Assembly: GCA_034927345.1 (NCBI GenBank)
Contig: JAYFQE010000014.1
Span: forward strand, 181,154-245,153
Source: JAYFQE01 sp034927345
Lineage (GTDB): Bacteria; Bacillota; Clostridia; Saccharofermentanales; UBA5734
Reading direction: 5' to 3'
Length of the DNA stretch: 64,000 nucleotides
In this document: positions 16,284-24,714 of the stretch, piece after piece
Layout of the letters: each line of letters starts with the position of its first letter
Position numbering within the stretch: the stretch's first letter is position 1
The notes under the pieces: model-generated
Database searches by the model: none
What the model saw: the letters and a program-made list of their open reading frames with translations, nothing else
Told to the model about the DNA's origin: nothing
Position numbers and translations under genes: made by a program

Positions 16284-17987
16284 TTATTTCACGGAATCCA
16301 GGGCTTCCTGGGTCATCTTGATATAATTCTCCAGGCCAATATTAGAAAGTTCGGCAAGATAGGAGTCCCAATCCTTTTCGATACTCATATCGCCGGTAAT
16401 AAAGCGTGCCGTGCATAAGTACATATAATCATAGAGGGCAGTCTTTATATCGGCATATTCCGACGCTATATCTTCTCCAATGTATATGATGTGGGGCACG
16501 ACATCCGTATTATAGTAAGGTTCATATAATTTTGTAGCATCATACAGTCTTGTTTCCATGCCGACGCGCAATAAGTAGTTTTCTTTGCTGGAACCTACTT
16601 CTCCCAGCCGCCACTCGGCACGTCTGAATGTCGGTAAATTCTGGTACCAGGAAATGTTTTGCTGGGTTCCGGTAAATCCTTCGAGGGTCTTCCAGATGGC
16701 CGGCTGCCCATTGATACCCACTTCGTCTGCTGTCGCATAACGCCATTGCTTGCCCTCATTGCCGTACAAATTATCGTAAATGAGGTCTTCGCTGTAAAGG
16801 AGGTCAACCCAGCGGAAAGCGACATCCGGATTTTTACAGGCATTGGTAATGGTTAAAAAGCCTACACTGCCCGCTTCCATCCCTGACGGGATATAAGCAG
16901 TCGATTGTAGACCGTTCGGGCCTGTCAAGGGAGCGACGGCGTCAAACGCCTTGAAAAACGCGGAATCAGCAACTGAAAAAGCAGATGGAGCATTGGATAC
17001 TGTCGCGCCGATCACGCCGCTTTCAACTTTCTGTTTTCTCAAAGCAGCATCCTGAGTAAAGCACTCGGCATCCAATAGTCCTTCGGTGTAAAGCTTATTC
17101 AGGAACGTGAGTCCCTGACGCCATTCAGCTTTGTTGAATACGACATCGACCTTACCTTTATAAGGCTGCACAAAATACCGGCCGGCCGTATTGTCGGTCG
17201 TAATAAATGCGCTCATGATATAGCCGATTGCCGAATTCCATGAATCGACGCCGACGCTGGTCAGCGGAATCTCGTCGGCGGTTTTATTGCCATTGGGGTC
17301 CTCGTTTTTAAAGGCAACCAGCATATCGTAGAATTCGTCGATTGTTTTCGGTACTTCTTTGCCTACCGCCGTAAGCCAATTGCGGTCAACCCACAGTTTA
17401 TTGCAAGCAGTCATATGATAGGTTTTACTATAGGTTGGCATGGAAACGATTTTCCCGCTGGGAATTGTTAAATTACTCTTGACCGTACTGTCATAATCAA
17501 ACATTTTCTTGATATTGACGCCGTACTGTTCAATATAGGACGACAAATCGATAAAAACGCCCTTATTACCATAGATAGACAGTTCTTCCGGCGTCATACT
17601 GATGCGGAAAATATCCGGAAGATCGCCGCTGGCCAACAAAAGCGACTTGCTTTCATTAGCATCGGCAACCATCGTCCATTTAATCTTGACATTCGTGAGA
17701 TCTTCCATTTTCTTGGTCATCTCATTGGTTGCATAGTCCAGCACAACATCTGTGGTCGCAATAAGAATTTCAAGTTCAACCGGTTCTTTGACAATGGGCA
17801 GTTCGCCTGCCGGATTTATATTGGAAGCTGTTGTTGTCTCCTTGGCCGCCGCTGTCGTCGCGGCTGTCGTTCCGCCTGATGAAGTTGCCGCAGCCGTCGT
17901 ACCGGAAGTCGATGCTCCAGTGCAGCCTGCCAGCATCGCAAGAACAAGGAAAATTGCAATGATGGAAAAAACCTTGTTGATCTTCAT
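16284..17987 (-). CDS. LplA-like extracellular solute-binding lipoprotein
   Basis: The 567-aa protein starts with a signal peptide ending in the lipobox LAGC (Cys22), followed by a long Ser/Thr/Ala/Gly-rich linker. The mature part has the two-lobe family-1 binding-protein pattern (for example WVDRNWLTAVGKEVPKTIDE and YSEDLIYDNLYG). It is the first gene of the large operon, with GGAGGA before ATG 17987. It should capture an oligosaccharide outside the cell for the two permeases. Length and context match the LplA/YtcQ group rather than shorter sugar-binding proteins. Confidence 0.92.
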   Translation of the reverse strand: MKINKVFSIIAIFLVLAMLAGCTGASTSGTTAAATSSGGTTAATTAAAKETTTASNINPAGELPIVKEPVELEILIATTDVVLDYATNEMTKKMEDLTNVKIKWTMVADANESKSLLLASGDLPDIFRISMTPEELSIYGNKGVFIDLSSYIEQYGVNIKKMFDYDSTVKSNLTIPSGKIVSMPTYSKTYHMTACNKLWVDRNWLTAVGKEVPKTIDEFYDMLVAFKNEDPNGNKTADEIPLTSVGVDSWNSAIGYIMSAFITTDNTAGRYFVQPYKGKVDVVFNKAEWRQGLTFLNKLYTEGLLDAECFTQDAALRKQKVESGVIGATVSNAPSAFSVADSAFFKAFDAVAPLTGPNGLQSTAYIPSGMEAGSVGFLTITNACKNPDVAFRWVDLLYSEDLIYDNLYGNEGKQWRYATADEVGINGQPAIWKTLEGFTGTQQNISWYQNLPTFRRAEWRLGEVGSSKENYLLRVGMETRLYDATKLYEPYYNTDVVPHIIYIGEDIASEYADIKTALYDYMYLCTARFITGDMSIEKDWDSYLAELSNIGLENYIKMTQEALDSVK

Positions 17988-18208
17988 TGATCAGTCCTCC
18001 ATATCACTATAATCTGTGTTGTTTCTGGAAACAGGAAATAAGGGTGCCGGTTTTAGAAATTGCTCCCGGACAGCAAAATCCATCACCACAACTATCAGTT
18101 AATCACGTGAAAATGAGTTATTCAACCGGATTGTTTTTAGATAAACAGGATAAATCTTCGTTTATGCTCCATCTGTTTTTAGTTATTTGCACAAATGCGA
18201 CAGGTTTA

Positions 18209-19336
18209 TCACGATTCATCCGTCTTGTTCCCCTGCCATTCAGGATATGTCCCCAGCTCAAGGCCTTTTTTGATGAAGTACCGGTATGCGTCATATTCCA
18301 CACAGTTGGGAACGGAATGATCGGTGTGCAGAACATATCCGTAGTGACCCATGACAACCGGTATTTTTGATTCGAGTTCAGCATCGATTTCCTTCTTGTC
18401 ATGATTAAAGAGCACCCGGACATCGATGCCGCCAATAAATGAAATCCGATCGCCAAACCGATGATACAACCGATTCAGATCCATGCCGGCTTTGACTTCG
18501 ATCGCCTGCAGGCAGTCGATGCCGGACTCGATCAAGCCGGGGATCAGCTGTTCGACCATACCGCAGCAATGGCATACGACAGGAAGGTTCCTGTCATGCG
18601 CGTACTGCATGGTCTTCTTGTGGCCGGGTTGAATGAGGTCATGATACATCGCTGGTGAAAAAAAGGAATGTTCTTTAAAACCCATATCTTCAAAAAACCA
18701 GACGCCATCCGGCTGCCCCGCCTCGGTAAAAAGCATGTCCATCAGATCAACGATCAGTTGGGCGTAAACATCAACCATGTCTTGAATCCATTCCGGTTCA
18801 AGAGCCATGGCAACCAGGATGGTTTCGTGGCCGCACAAAGCCCGCATCAGTTCAAATACATTCATGGAGGAAACAAAAAAGAACTGCTGATTCTGTCTGG
18901 CGGCCGCCATCGCCTTTTTATAACCCTCAATATTGAGCCTGGCGCGATCCGGTTTTAATAACGGTTTTATGTCACGTTCCCAATCATTCTGTGTCCTGAC
19001 TTTAAACCGGATGAGCTGCGGGATATTGGTTACATTTTTCATTCGTTTCTGGACTACGCCGTTACCATCTTCATAGATGACTGCATCATCCGTTTCTTCC
19101 ATTACTTTTTTTTCATGATCAATATCGCCCATCAAACGGAACGGGTTAAAATCGTCAAGATCATATCCAAAGTGAGCGGATATGGATTCATTTTCACGAA
19201 GGTGTCCTTCTGCGGTCCATTTTTTTATGGTATCAGACCAAAGCGCCTCGCAAAGGCCGATCCTGTCCACGGGTTGTCTCCTTAGAATCCTGTCGATGCG
19301 TTCAAATCCAGATAATGGTTTCATAAACCGAATCAC
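18209..19336 (-). CDS. uroporphyrinogen decarboxylase (URO-D)-family protein, MtaA/CmuA-like
   Basis: The 375-aa protein has the URO-D TIM-barrel plan seen in corrinoid-dependent methyltransferases: an N-terminal GFERIDRILRRQPVDRIG, the middle VWFFEDMGFKEHSFFSPAMY, and LPVVCHCCGMVEQLIPGLI followed by IDCLQAIEVKAGMDL and ISFIGGIDVRVL. The HCC segment sits where MtaA-type enzymes bind zinc. No corrinoid protein is encoded nearby, so it may act on a non-methyl substrate; many such genes occur in sugar clusters of clostridia. It is transcribed away from the Gfo/Idh gene and lies 221 bp before the start of the Lpl operon. Confidence 0.82.
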   Translation of the reverse strand: MIRFMKPLSGFERIDRILRRQPVDRIGLCEALWSDTIKKWTAEGHLRENESISAHFGYDLDDFNPFRLMGDIDHEKKVMEETDDAVIYEDGNGVVQKRMKNVTNIPQLIRFKVRTQNDWERDIKPLLKPDRARLNIEGYKKAMAAARQNQQFFFVSSMNVFELMRALCGHETILVAMALEPEWIQDMVDVYAQLIVDLMDMLFTEAGQPDGVWFFEDMGFKEHSFFSPAMYHDLIQPGHKKTMQYAHDRNLPVVCHCCGMVEQLIPGLIESGIDCLQAIEVKAGMDLNRLYHRFGDRISFIGGIDVRVLFNHDKKEIDAELESKIPVVMGHYGYVLHTDHSVPNCVEYDAYRYFIKKGLELGTYPEWQGNKTDES

Positions 19337-19448
19337 TCCTATTCATCATGTTCATGGGATCCTTCTTATCATAACCCCTGAATATGAACACGGCAGCGGG
19401 AATGATTTAATCTAAACAAGATATTATTGCTTTAAATTAGATGTTATC

Positions 19449-19478
19449 TTGAAATAGGATTCATTTTCCTATTATAAT
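19449..19478 (+). promoter_or_regulatory. sigma-A-type promoter for the Gfo/Idh gene
   Basis: TTGAAA (19449-19454) and TATAAT (19473-19478) are separated by 18 bp and lie 43 bp upstream of the gene start. The stretch is the only strong match in the 185-bp divergent gap with the URO-D-family gene. Confidence 0.6.
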
Positions 19479-19521
19479 AAAGTCGTTTGTATCATCATGG
19501 GAACGATTGCAGGAGGCATAT

Positions 19522-20751
19522 ATGGAAAAAATCAGAATTGGTTTTGCAGGACTTGGCGGACGCGGGCGCGGGCTGCTGGAACTGCTCTGTGAAATGGATG
19601 ACGTCGATATCGCCGGCATCTGTGATCTGCGCGAGGATTTGCTGGATCAGGGTATGGCTATCGTTACAGAAAAAACCGGCAAGAAAACCGACCGATATAC
19701 CGACTTTACCCAGATGGTCGCTCGTGACGATATACAGGGCGTCGTCATTGCCACTTCATGGGTTTCCCACATCAAACTGGCGATCGAAGCGATGAAAGCC
19801 GGCAAATACGCCGCTTTCGAAGTCGGCGGCGCAACGTCGATCGAAGAATGCTGGCGTCTGGTGCAAGTTCGCGAGGAAACCGGCATTCCCTGCATGATGC
19901 TGGAAAACTGCTGTTACGGGCGAACCGAAATGGCGCTGATCAATATGATCAAGCAGGATGTATTCGGCGAACTCATCCATATGCAGGGCGCATACGGACA
20001 TAATCTGAGCGAAAGCCTGATCAACCTCATCGGAGACAATCATTATCGCTTTCACCATTATTATCATCGCAATGCGGACACTTACCCGACACACGCGCTG
20101 GGACCGATCTGCAACATGCTGAACATCAATCGCGGCAATCGCCTGCTTACTTTAACCTCGACGGCTTCGAAAGCCCGCGGCCTTCATCATCGGGCTGTCG
20201 TCAACAAAGGCGAGCACAGTCCGGAAGCCGGCCGGATCTGGGAGGGCGGCGATGTCGTCACAACCGTGATTAAATGTGCTCACGGCGAAACAATCACCTT
20301 GAATTTTGATACCTGTCTGCCCCGTCCCTATTCTCGTCAGCTTTGCGTGCAGGGCATTCATGGCTTGTATATGGAGGATGGCAATCAGATTTATATCGAA
20401 AATGTCAGCCCCAAGTTCGACGAGTGGGAACCTTTTACGCCTTACCTGGAGCAATATGACCATCCGCTATGGAAGTGGTTTACTGAAGAAGGCGTCAAGG
20501 GCGGCCATGGCGGCATGGATTATCTGGTCCAGCGTTCATTTATCGAGAGCATCCGTGATCAGCGGGACACCCCTATCGATGCCTATGATGCAGCTGCCTG
20601 GATGAGCGTCACCTGCCTGTCCGAGCAATCTGTTTCCATGGGCAGCATGCCCATGCCGATTCCGGACTTTACGAACGGAGCCTGGATCGACCGGCAGCCT
20701 GACCCGGCCTGCCGTTACGCTTTGGACGCTGTTCACACCGATCTGTTTTAG
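19522..20751 (+). CDS. Gfo/Idh/MocA-family oxidoreductase (GH109-like)
   Basis: The start at ATG 19522 (409 aa) has AGGAGG eight bases upstream. The N-terminus RIGFAGLGGRGRGLLELL is the NAD(P)-binding Rossmann motif. ATSWVSHIKLAIEAMKAGKYAAFEVGG contains a variant of the usual EKP segment (EVG here). YPTHALGPICNMLNINRGN and GGHGGMDYLVQRSFIESIR are hallmarks of the group that includes GH109 alpha-N-acetylgalactosaminidases, which use NAD in a retaining-like elimination. It could be a GH109-type glycosidase or a sugar dehydrogenase. It is convergent with the glycyl-radical activase, 31 bp away. Confidence 0.85.
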   Translation: MEKIRIGFAGLGGRGRGLLELLCEMDDVDIAGICDLREDLLDQGMAIVTEKTGKKTDRYTDFTQMVARDDIQGVVIATSWVSHIKLAIEAMKAGKYAAFEVGGATSIEECWRLVQVREETGIPCMMLENCCYGRTEMALINMIKQDVFGELIHMQGAYGHNLSESLINLIGDNHYRFHHYYHRNADTYPTHALGPICNMLNINRGNRLLTLTSTASKARGLHHRAVVNKGEHSPEAGRIWEGGDVVTTVIKCAHGETITLNFDTCLPRPYSRQLCVQGIHGLYMEDGNQIYIENVSPKFDEWEPFTPYLEQYDHPLWKWFTEEGVKGGHGGMDYLVQRSFIESIRDQRDTPIDAYDAAAWMSVTCLSEQSVSMGSMPMPIPDFTNGAWIDRQPDPACRYALDAVHTDLF

Positions 20752-20782
20752 ACCGCCGTTTACATCATTAACAAGTATCGGT

Positions 20783-21682
20783 TCATGACAAAACCGGAAC
20801 ATTCAGGCTTTTCAAGACCGCCGTCGCTTGCTGAAGGACATCCGGCTGGGGGATCCATGCCTTTACGCCATCGTCGGCGTACCCCATCTGAACCCTTTTG
20901 CTGCCGCCATAAGCATGATAGGGCAGCAGTTCCACGCCGGCGCAATGAGATAATTGGTGATATAACCCGGCCAGGGCACGATAATGGGTTTCTTCTGTAT
21001 TGACGCCATTTACCAGGATGCAGCGCAAGATGATCTTTACATCATAGCGATCCAGTTGATGAAGATTGCCGAGAATTTTATCCGGGCATACCCCGGTATA
21101 TGCTTTATGCCGCCGGGCGTCGCTGTCCTTGCAGTCCCACAAAAATAAATCCGTATATTCCGCCAGCTGCGGAATATAGGCGCCGTCAAAGAAGCCGGAT
21201 GTCTCAACGGCAGTAGTCATATTTTCAGCTTTTGTCCTTTTCAGCAGCTCAAGACATTCTTCCGCATGGGCGAGCGGTTCGCCTCCGGAAAGTGTTATCC
21301 CGCCTGAGGCTCCGTAAAAAACTTTGTCGCGCCTGACCTGATCCATGATCTCATCCGCCGACATCGGTTTAGCCGCCGCCTCGACAGCGCCTGCCGGACA
21401 TGCGATCAGACAACGGCCGCAAGCCGCGCATTGCTCCACATGAAACTGATGAACATGCTCCGGGCTGAACCTGTGCGCCTGATTAGGGCAAACCGCCGCA
21501 CAAGCGCCGCACCCGATACAGGTTTGCGCCGTATAGAGAATTTGCTGGCCAAAAGATTGGGTTTCCGGATTATGGCACCATTTACAGCGTAGCGGGCAGC
21601 CCTTGAGAAAAACCGTCGTCCGAATGCCGTCGCCATCGTGCGTCGAAAAACGCTGAATGTTCGTTACGAGCAAGGTGTTCAT
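20783..21682 (-). CDS. glycyl-radical enzyme activating protein (radical SAM)
   Basis: The start is ATG 21682 (299 aa), which overlaps the stop of the enzyme gene as ATGA. The motif GCPLRCKWCHNPET is the CxxxCxxC radical-SAM cluster site. Two ferredoxin-like 4Fe-4S motifs follow (CIGCGACAAVCPNQ and CAACGRCLIACPAGA), as in the activases of non-PFL glycyl-radical enzymes. GGITLSGGEPL is the GGE motif that binds S-adenosylmethionine. It should generate the glycyl radical on the partner at 21679-23817. Confidence 0.95.
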   Translation of the reverse strand: MNTLLVTNIQRFSTHDGDGIRTTVFLKGCPLRCKWCHNPETQSFGQQILYTAQTCIGCGACAAVCPNQAHRFSPEHVHQFHVEQCAACGRCLIACPAGAVEAAAKPMSADEIMDQVRRDKVFYGASGGITLSGGEPLAHAEECLELLKRTKAENMTTAVETSGFFDGAYIPQLAEYTDLFLWDCKDSDARRHKAYTGVCPDKILGNLHQLDRYDVKIILRCILVNGVNTEETHYRALAGLYHQLSHCAGVELLPYHAYGGSKRVQMGYADDGVKAWIPQPDVLQQATAVLKSLNVPVLS

Positions 21683-23817
21683 GACAGCCTTTCTGCATTT
21701 CGTTCCATGATCATCGTCTGCCATTCCTTGTCCAAGGTGACAAAGCGGGCGTTCCAGCCGGAAACGCGCACCGACAATGTTTTATAGTCCTTTGGATTGT
21801 CCTGCGCTTTTTTCAGGATTTCCGCATCAATAACATCCAGCTGCAGGAAAAAGCCGCCGAGCGCAATAAACCCGTCGATTAATGCCATGAGGGAAAGGAC
21901 GCCGTTTTCGCCCTGGACAGTCGTTGGGAACAACTTAATATCCAATGCCGCGCCGCATGTTTGCCTGACTAAATCAGCTTTGCAGTAAGATCTGATGACG
22001 GCGGTTGCTCCGGCAGTATCGGTTCCCGGCGTCGGGGACGCATTTCCGGATAGGATATCTCCTTTTCGATATCCGAACGGCACTGCAGAACGTGAGGCAG
22101 CCCATTCGATTTGCCGGCCGAACGTGCTGACTCCGGCCGGAAACAAAATCGGCGAACGCTTGTTCAGCGCGGAAACCATATCGGCAAAATCATCCAGTAT
22201 ACGAGCTGTACAGGCATCGGCTTCATCGTTGTCATTACCGTAATAAGGATATTGATTCAGTACAAATTGCCGTAAAGTCTCATGACCATCCCAATCGTCG
22301 ACCAGGATCTGCATCAACTCGTCAAAGGTCACCTTATGGTCTTCAAAAACCAGCTTATTAATGGCATGCAGGCTGTTGCCGGCATCCACAACGCCGCCGA
22401 TATGCGGAGACACAACCGTATATTCGGCGCCGCCGGCCAGATATGACCGGCCCGACTGAATACACCCGTCCGTCAATAATGAAACGACGGCACAGGGATT
22501 GGCCGGCAGCCAGCGCCAAATGTTTTCCGTACCCCCGGACAATCGTTGACTCACGGTTTGCGCATAAATATTTTCGACTGCACTTTGAAGATCGTGTTTA
22601 AATTTGTCGTAAAGCGATGCGAAATGATCAAAGTGCGCCGGTTTCCCTTTGAGATTCAGGGTATCGTCGAGTAAAATCCGCAAACTGTCGAAAGGTCGGT
22701 ACGTAAAATAGGTTTTGCCCGGTACCTGGACCTCCCAGCAGCCATCATTGGCGAATCTGCGCGCTTCATGGACCGAATAGCCGAAATTGATCATACTCCG
22801 GATAATCAAGGGCTCGTTGTACACGGCAATCACGCCTCCGCCATGGCGCATCACTTCCGCGATACGCCTCTTGAACGGATGCGGCGTCTGTTCGCTCATC
22901 CTAACCGTGATCGGGAAATCGCCGATCGGCAATTCCTCGACAATGTCCAAGACCAGATAGGATACTTCATTTGTTATTTCCCGGCCTTCCGCGTTCAGGC
23001 CGCAAAGAACGATATTCTGATAATGTTGGGCGTCTCCGCTGCCGGCAGGGGTGTTGCTTTGGATCCATTCACAGCCTTTGATGAAAAAACCGGCCAGAAT
23101 TTCTCTGGCCTCATCAAGCGTTAAAATGCCCCGCGCCAAATCCTGTTTCAAATAGGGGCCGAGCATTTCGTCAATTCGGCCAAGACCAGGCCAATTTCCG
23201 CACAGGCGAGTAAAGGCAAAGGTAAACCACAGGCTCTGCACCGCTTCATGGAAATTCCTTGGCGTCTCAAACGGCACCCGGAGCAGGTTTTGGTAAATCT
23301 GCGGCTTGCTTTCCCGCGCAGCATCCAGATATCGCTTGTGCCACACGCTCATGGCTGTAATCGCGTTTTTCATGCCGTATAAAACGGTTTTCTGTTCTGA
23401 CGATAGAGATTGGTCCTGCAGCCGTATGTCAATTTCGTGTTCGATTCCGCGAATGCCTGTTTTTAAAACTCTGTCAAATCCAAGCGTGACATGGCTGACA
23501 CCGAACAAAACAGTTTTTCCATGCCGAATGGCGGGTAGGACATGGCCAACGGCTCCACCCAGAGTGGCGGCGCCCGAAACAAGCTCATCTTCGCAAAGCC
23601 GGACAGGAGCTTCTCGCGCAATTGCCATAATAATCGCGTCATATTTCCGATCATCCGACAGATCGTCAAAATCCCGGCAGGCGTCCATATCGATAAAAGG
23701 ATGCCGCATAGCATCGTCTCCGTATTTGCCGTGCAACGATTCCCAGGCAAACATACGCGTCGACTCTTTGAGGCGTACCGGTCTTTTTTTATTAAAAGCA
23801 GTGTAAAATTCCATCAT
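21679..23817 (-). CDS. glycyl-radical enzyme, unassigned class
   Basis: From ATG 23817 the protein has 712 aa (a GTG at 23823 would add two). The C-terminus SVRVSGWNARF is the glycyl-radical loop, with the radical glycine at about residue 687. The active-site loop reads FANDGCWEVQVPG, with the thiyl-radical cysteine at about 360 and a glutamate two residues later, the Cys-x-Glu spacing of dehydratase/lyase-type enzymes rather than the Cys-Cys of pyruvate formate-lyase. GNASPTPGTDTAGATA is also characteristic. It is shorter than most family members (about 780-850). The Trp between Cys and Glu differs from the common GCVE. The substrate is unknown; the context suggests a sugar- or polyol-derived compound. 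Confidence 0.92.
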   Translation of the reverse strand: MMEFYTAFNKKRPVRLKESTRMFAWESLHGKYGDDAMRHPFIDMDACRDFDDLSDDRKYDAIIMAIAREAPVRLCEDELVSGAATLGGAVGHVLPAIRHGKTVLFGVSHVTLGFDRVLKTGIRGIEHEIDIRLQDQSLSSEQKTVLYGMKNAITAMSVWHKRYLDAARESKPQIYQNLLRVPFETPRNFHEAVQSLWFTFAFTRLCGNWPGLGRIDEMLGPYLKQDLARGILTLDEAREILAGFFIKGCEWIQSNTPAGSGDAQHYQNIVLCGLNAEGREITNEVSYLVLDIVEELPIGDFPITVRMSEQTPHPFKRRIAEVMRHGGGVIAVYNEPLIIRSMINFGYSVHEARRFANDGCWEVQVPGKTYFTYRPFDSLRILLDDTLNLKGKPAHFDHFASLYDKFKHDLQSAVENIYAQTVSQRLSGGTENIWRWLPANPCAVVSLLTDGCIQSGRSYLAGGAEYTVVSPHIGGVVDAGNSLHAINKLVFEDHKVTFDELMQILVDDWDGHETLRQFVLNQYPYYGNDNDEADACTARILDDFADMVSALNKRSPILFPAGVSTFGRQIEWAASRSAVPFGYRKGDILSGNASPTPGTDTAGATAVIRSYCKADLVRQTCGAALDIKLFPTTVQGENGVLSLMALIDGFIALGGFFLQLDVIDAEILKKAQDNPKDYKTLSVRVSGWNARFVTLDKEWQTMIMERNAERLS

Positions 23818-23872
23818 GGCCACGCTTTCTATAATAATATGATTATATTATCACATGACAGCCGATAGTCCA

Positions 23873-23901
23873 TTGATTATGTTATTGTTCTCGTGTATTA
23901 T
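23873..23901 (+). promoter_or_regulatory. sigma-A-type promoter for the AraC-family regulator
   Basis: TTGATT (23873-23878) and TATTAT (23896-23901) are 17 bp apart, 33 bp before the gene start. The AT-rich stretch 23830-23855 facing the other way (TATTAT with CTGTCA 16 bp upstream) could be the divergent promoter of the glycyl-radical enzyme. Confidence 0.5.
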
Positions 23902-23934
23902 ATTATCATCAAAACGGCAGATCGAGGCTGCAGC

Positions 23935-24714
23935 ATGAAAATTAAAACGATTGACATTCAATATTTTAGAACATCGTCTCTGAATATGTCGTGCGATGGC
24001 CTGAAGCATGTCAAGAGTCTGCCGTTTTTATCCATTGTCCAGGCAACGCGCGGATTTTACGAAATTGGCATCGGTTCTGCTCCGCCGACGACATTAAAAG
24101 AGATGGGAACGTTTATTGCTCCGGCTTATCAGATGCAGCACATCACGCATCATACAGATCCGGCATCCGGGAATATGACAGCCCATTGGATATTCCTTGA
24201 TGTCGTCGTCAATCATCAATACCGGCTGGATGAGATCTTTCGTTTTCCCCTGGTGCTGCCTGTCGAATATGAAAGCACCCTATGCACGATCATCGACACG
24301 GTCACGACGCAGGATTCGCTTTGCTTAAAACTCGCCGAAATATACCGGTTGATCCAAATTCTGATCGACATCGGCACGCCTCAGGAAGCTGAAGATGATC
24401 GAAACCGTTTGATTTCATCTTATGTCAAGCAGCATTTGGCAGAAAGACTTTCTCCGGCTGTTTTAGCTCGCGAATTGAATGTATCTATACCGACTTTGTT
24501 CCGTATTTTTCGGCAGAATTTCGATATGACGCCGGCCAATTATGTGAATAATATGCGCCTGATGCAGGCAGTCGGTCTGCTTGATACCACCGATAAAAGC
24601 ATAACCGAAATCAGCAAATTGGCCGGATTTTATGACCAACCGCTTTTTTCGCGTTTATTTAAGCATAAATATGGGGTATCGCCATCCGAATACCGTCATG
24701 ATTTCCGCCGATAA
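23935..24714 (+). CDS. AraC-family transcriptional regulator
   Basis: The start at ATG 23935 (259 aa) has GAGG seven bases upstream. The N-terminal region (about 1-150) looks like a cupin-type ligand domain, with HHTDPASGNMTAHWIF. The C-terminal 100 residues are an AraC double helix-turn-helix (LARELNVSIPTLFRIFRQNF and ISKLAGFYDQPLFSRLFKHKYGVSPSEYRHDF). It is divergent from the glycyl-radical enzyme genes and probably controls them. Its last 19 bp overlap the 3' end of the convergent DUF1538 gene. Confidence 0.9.
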   Translation: MKIKTIDIQYFRTSSLNMSCDGLKHVKSLPFLSIVQATRGFYEIGIGSAPPTTLKEMGTFIAPAYQMQHITHHTDPASGNMTAHWIFLDVVVNHQYRLDEIFRFPLVLPVEYESTLCTIIDTVTTQDSLCLKLAEIYRLIQILIDIGTPQEAEDDRNRLISSYVKQHLAERLSPAVLARELNVSIPTLFRIFRQNFDMTPANYVNNMRLMQAVGLLDTTDKSITEISKLAGFYDQPLFSRLFKHKYGVSPSEYRHDFRR

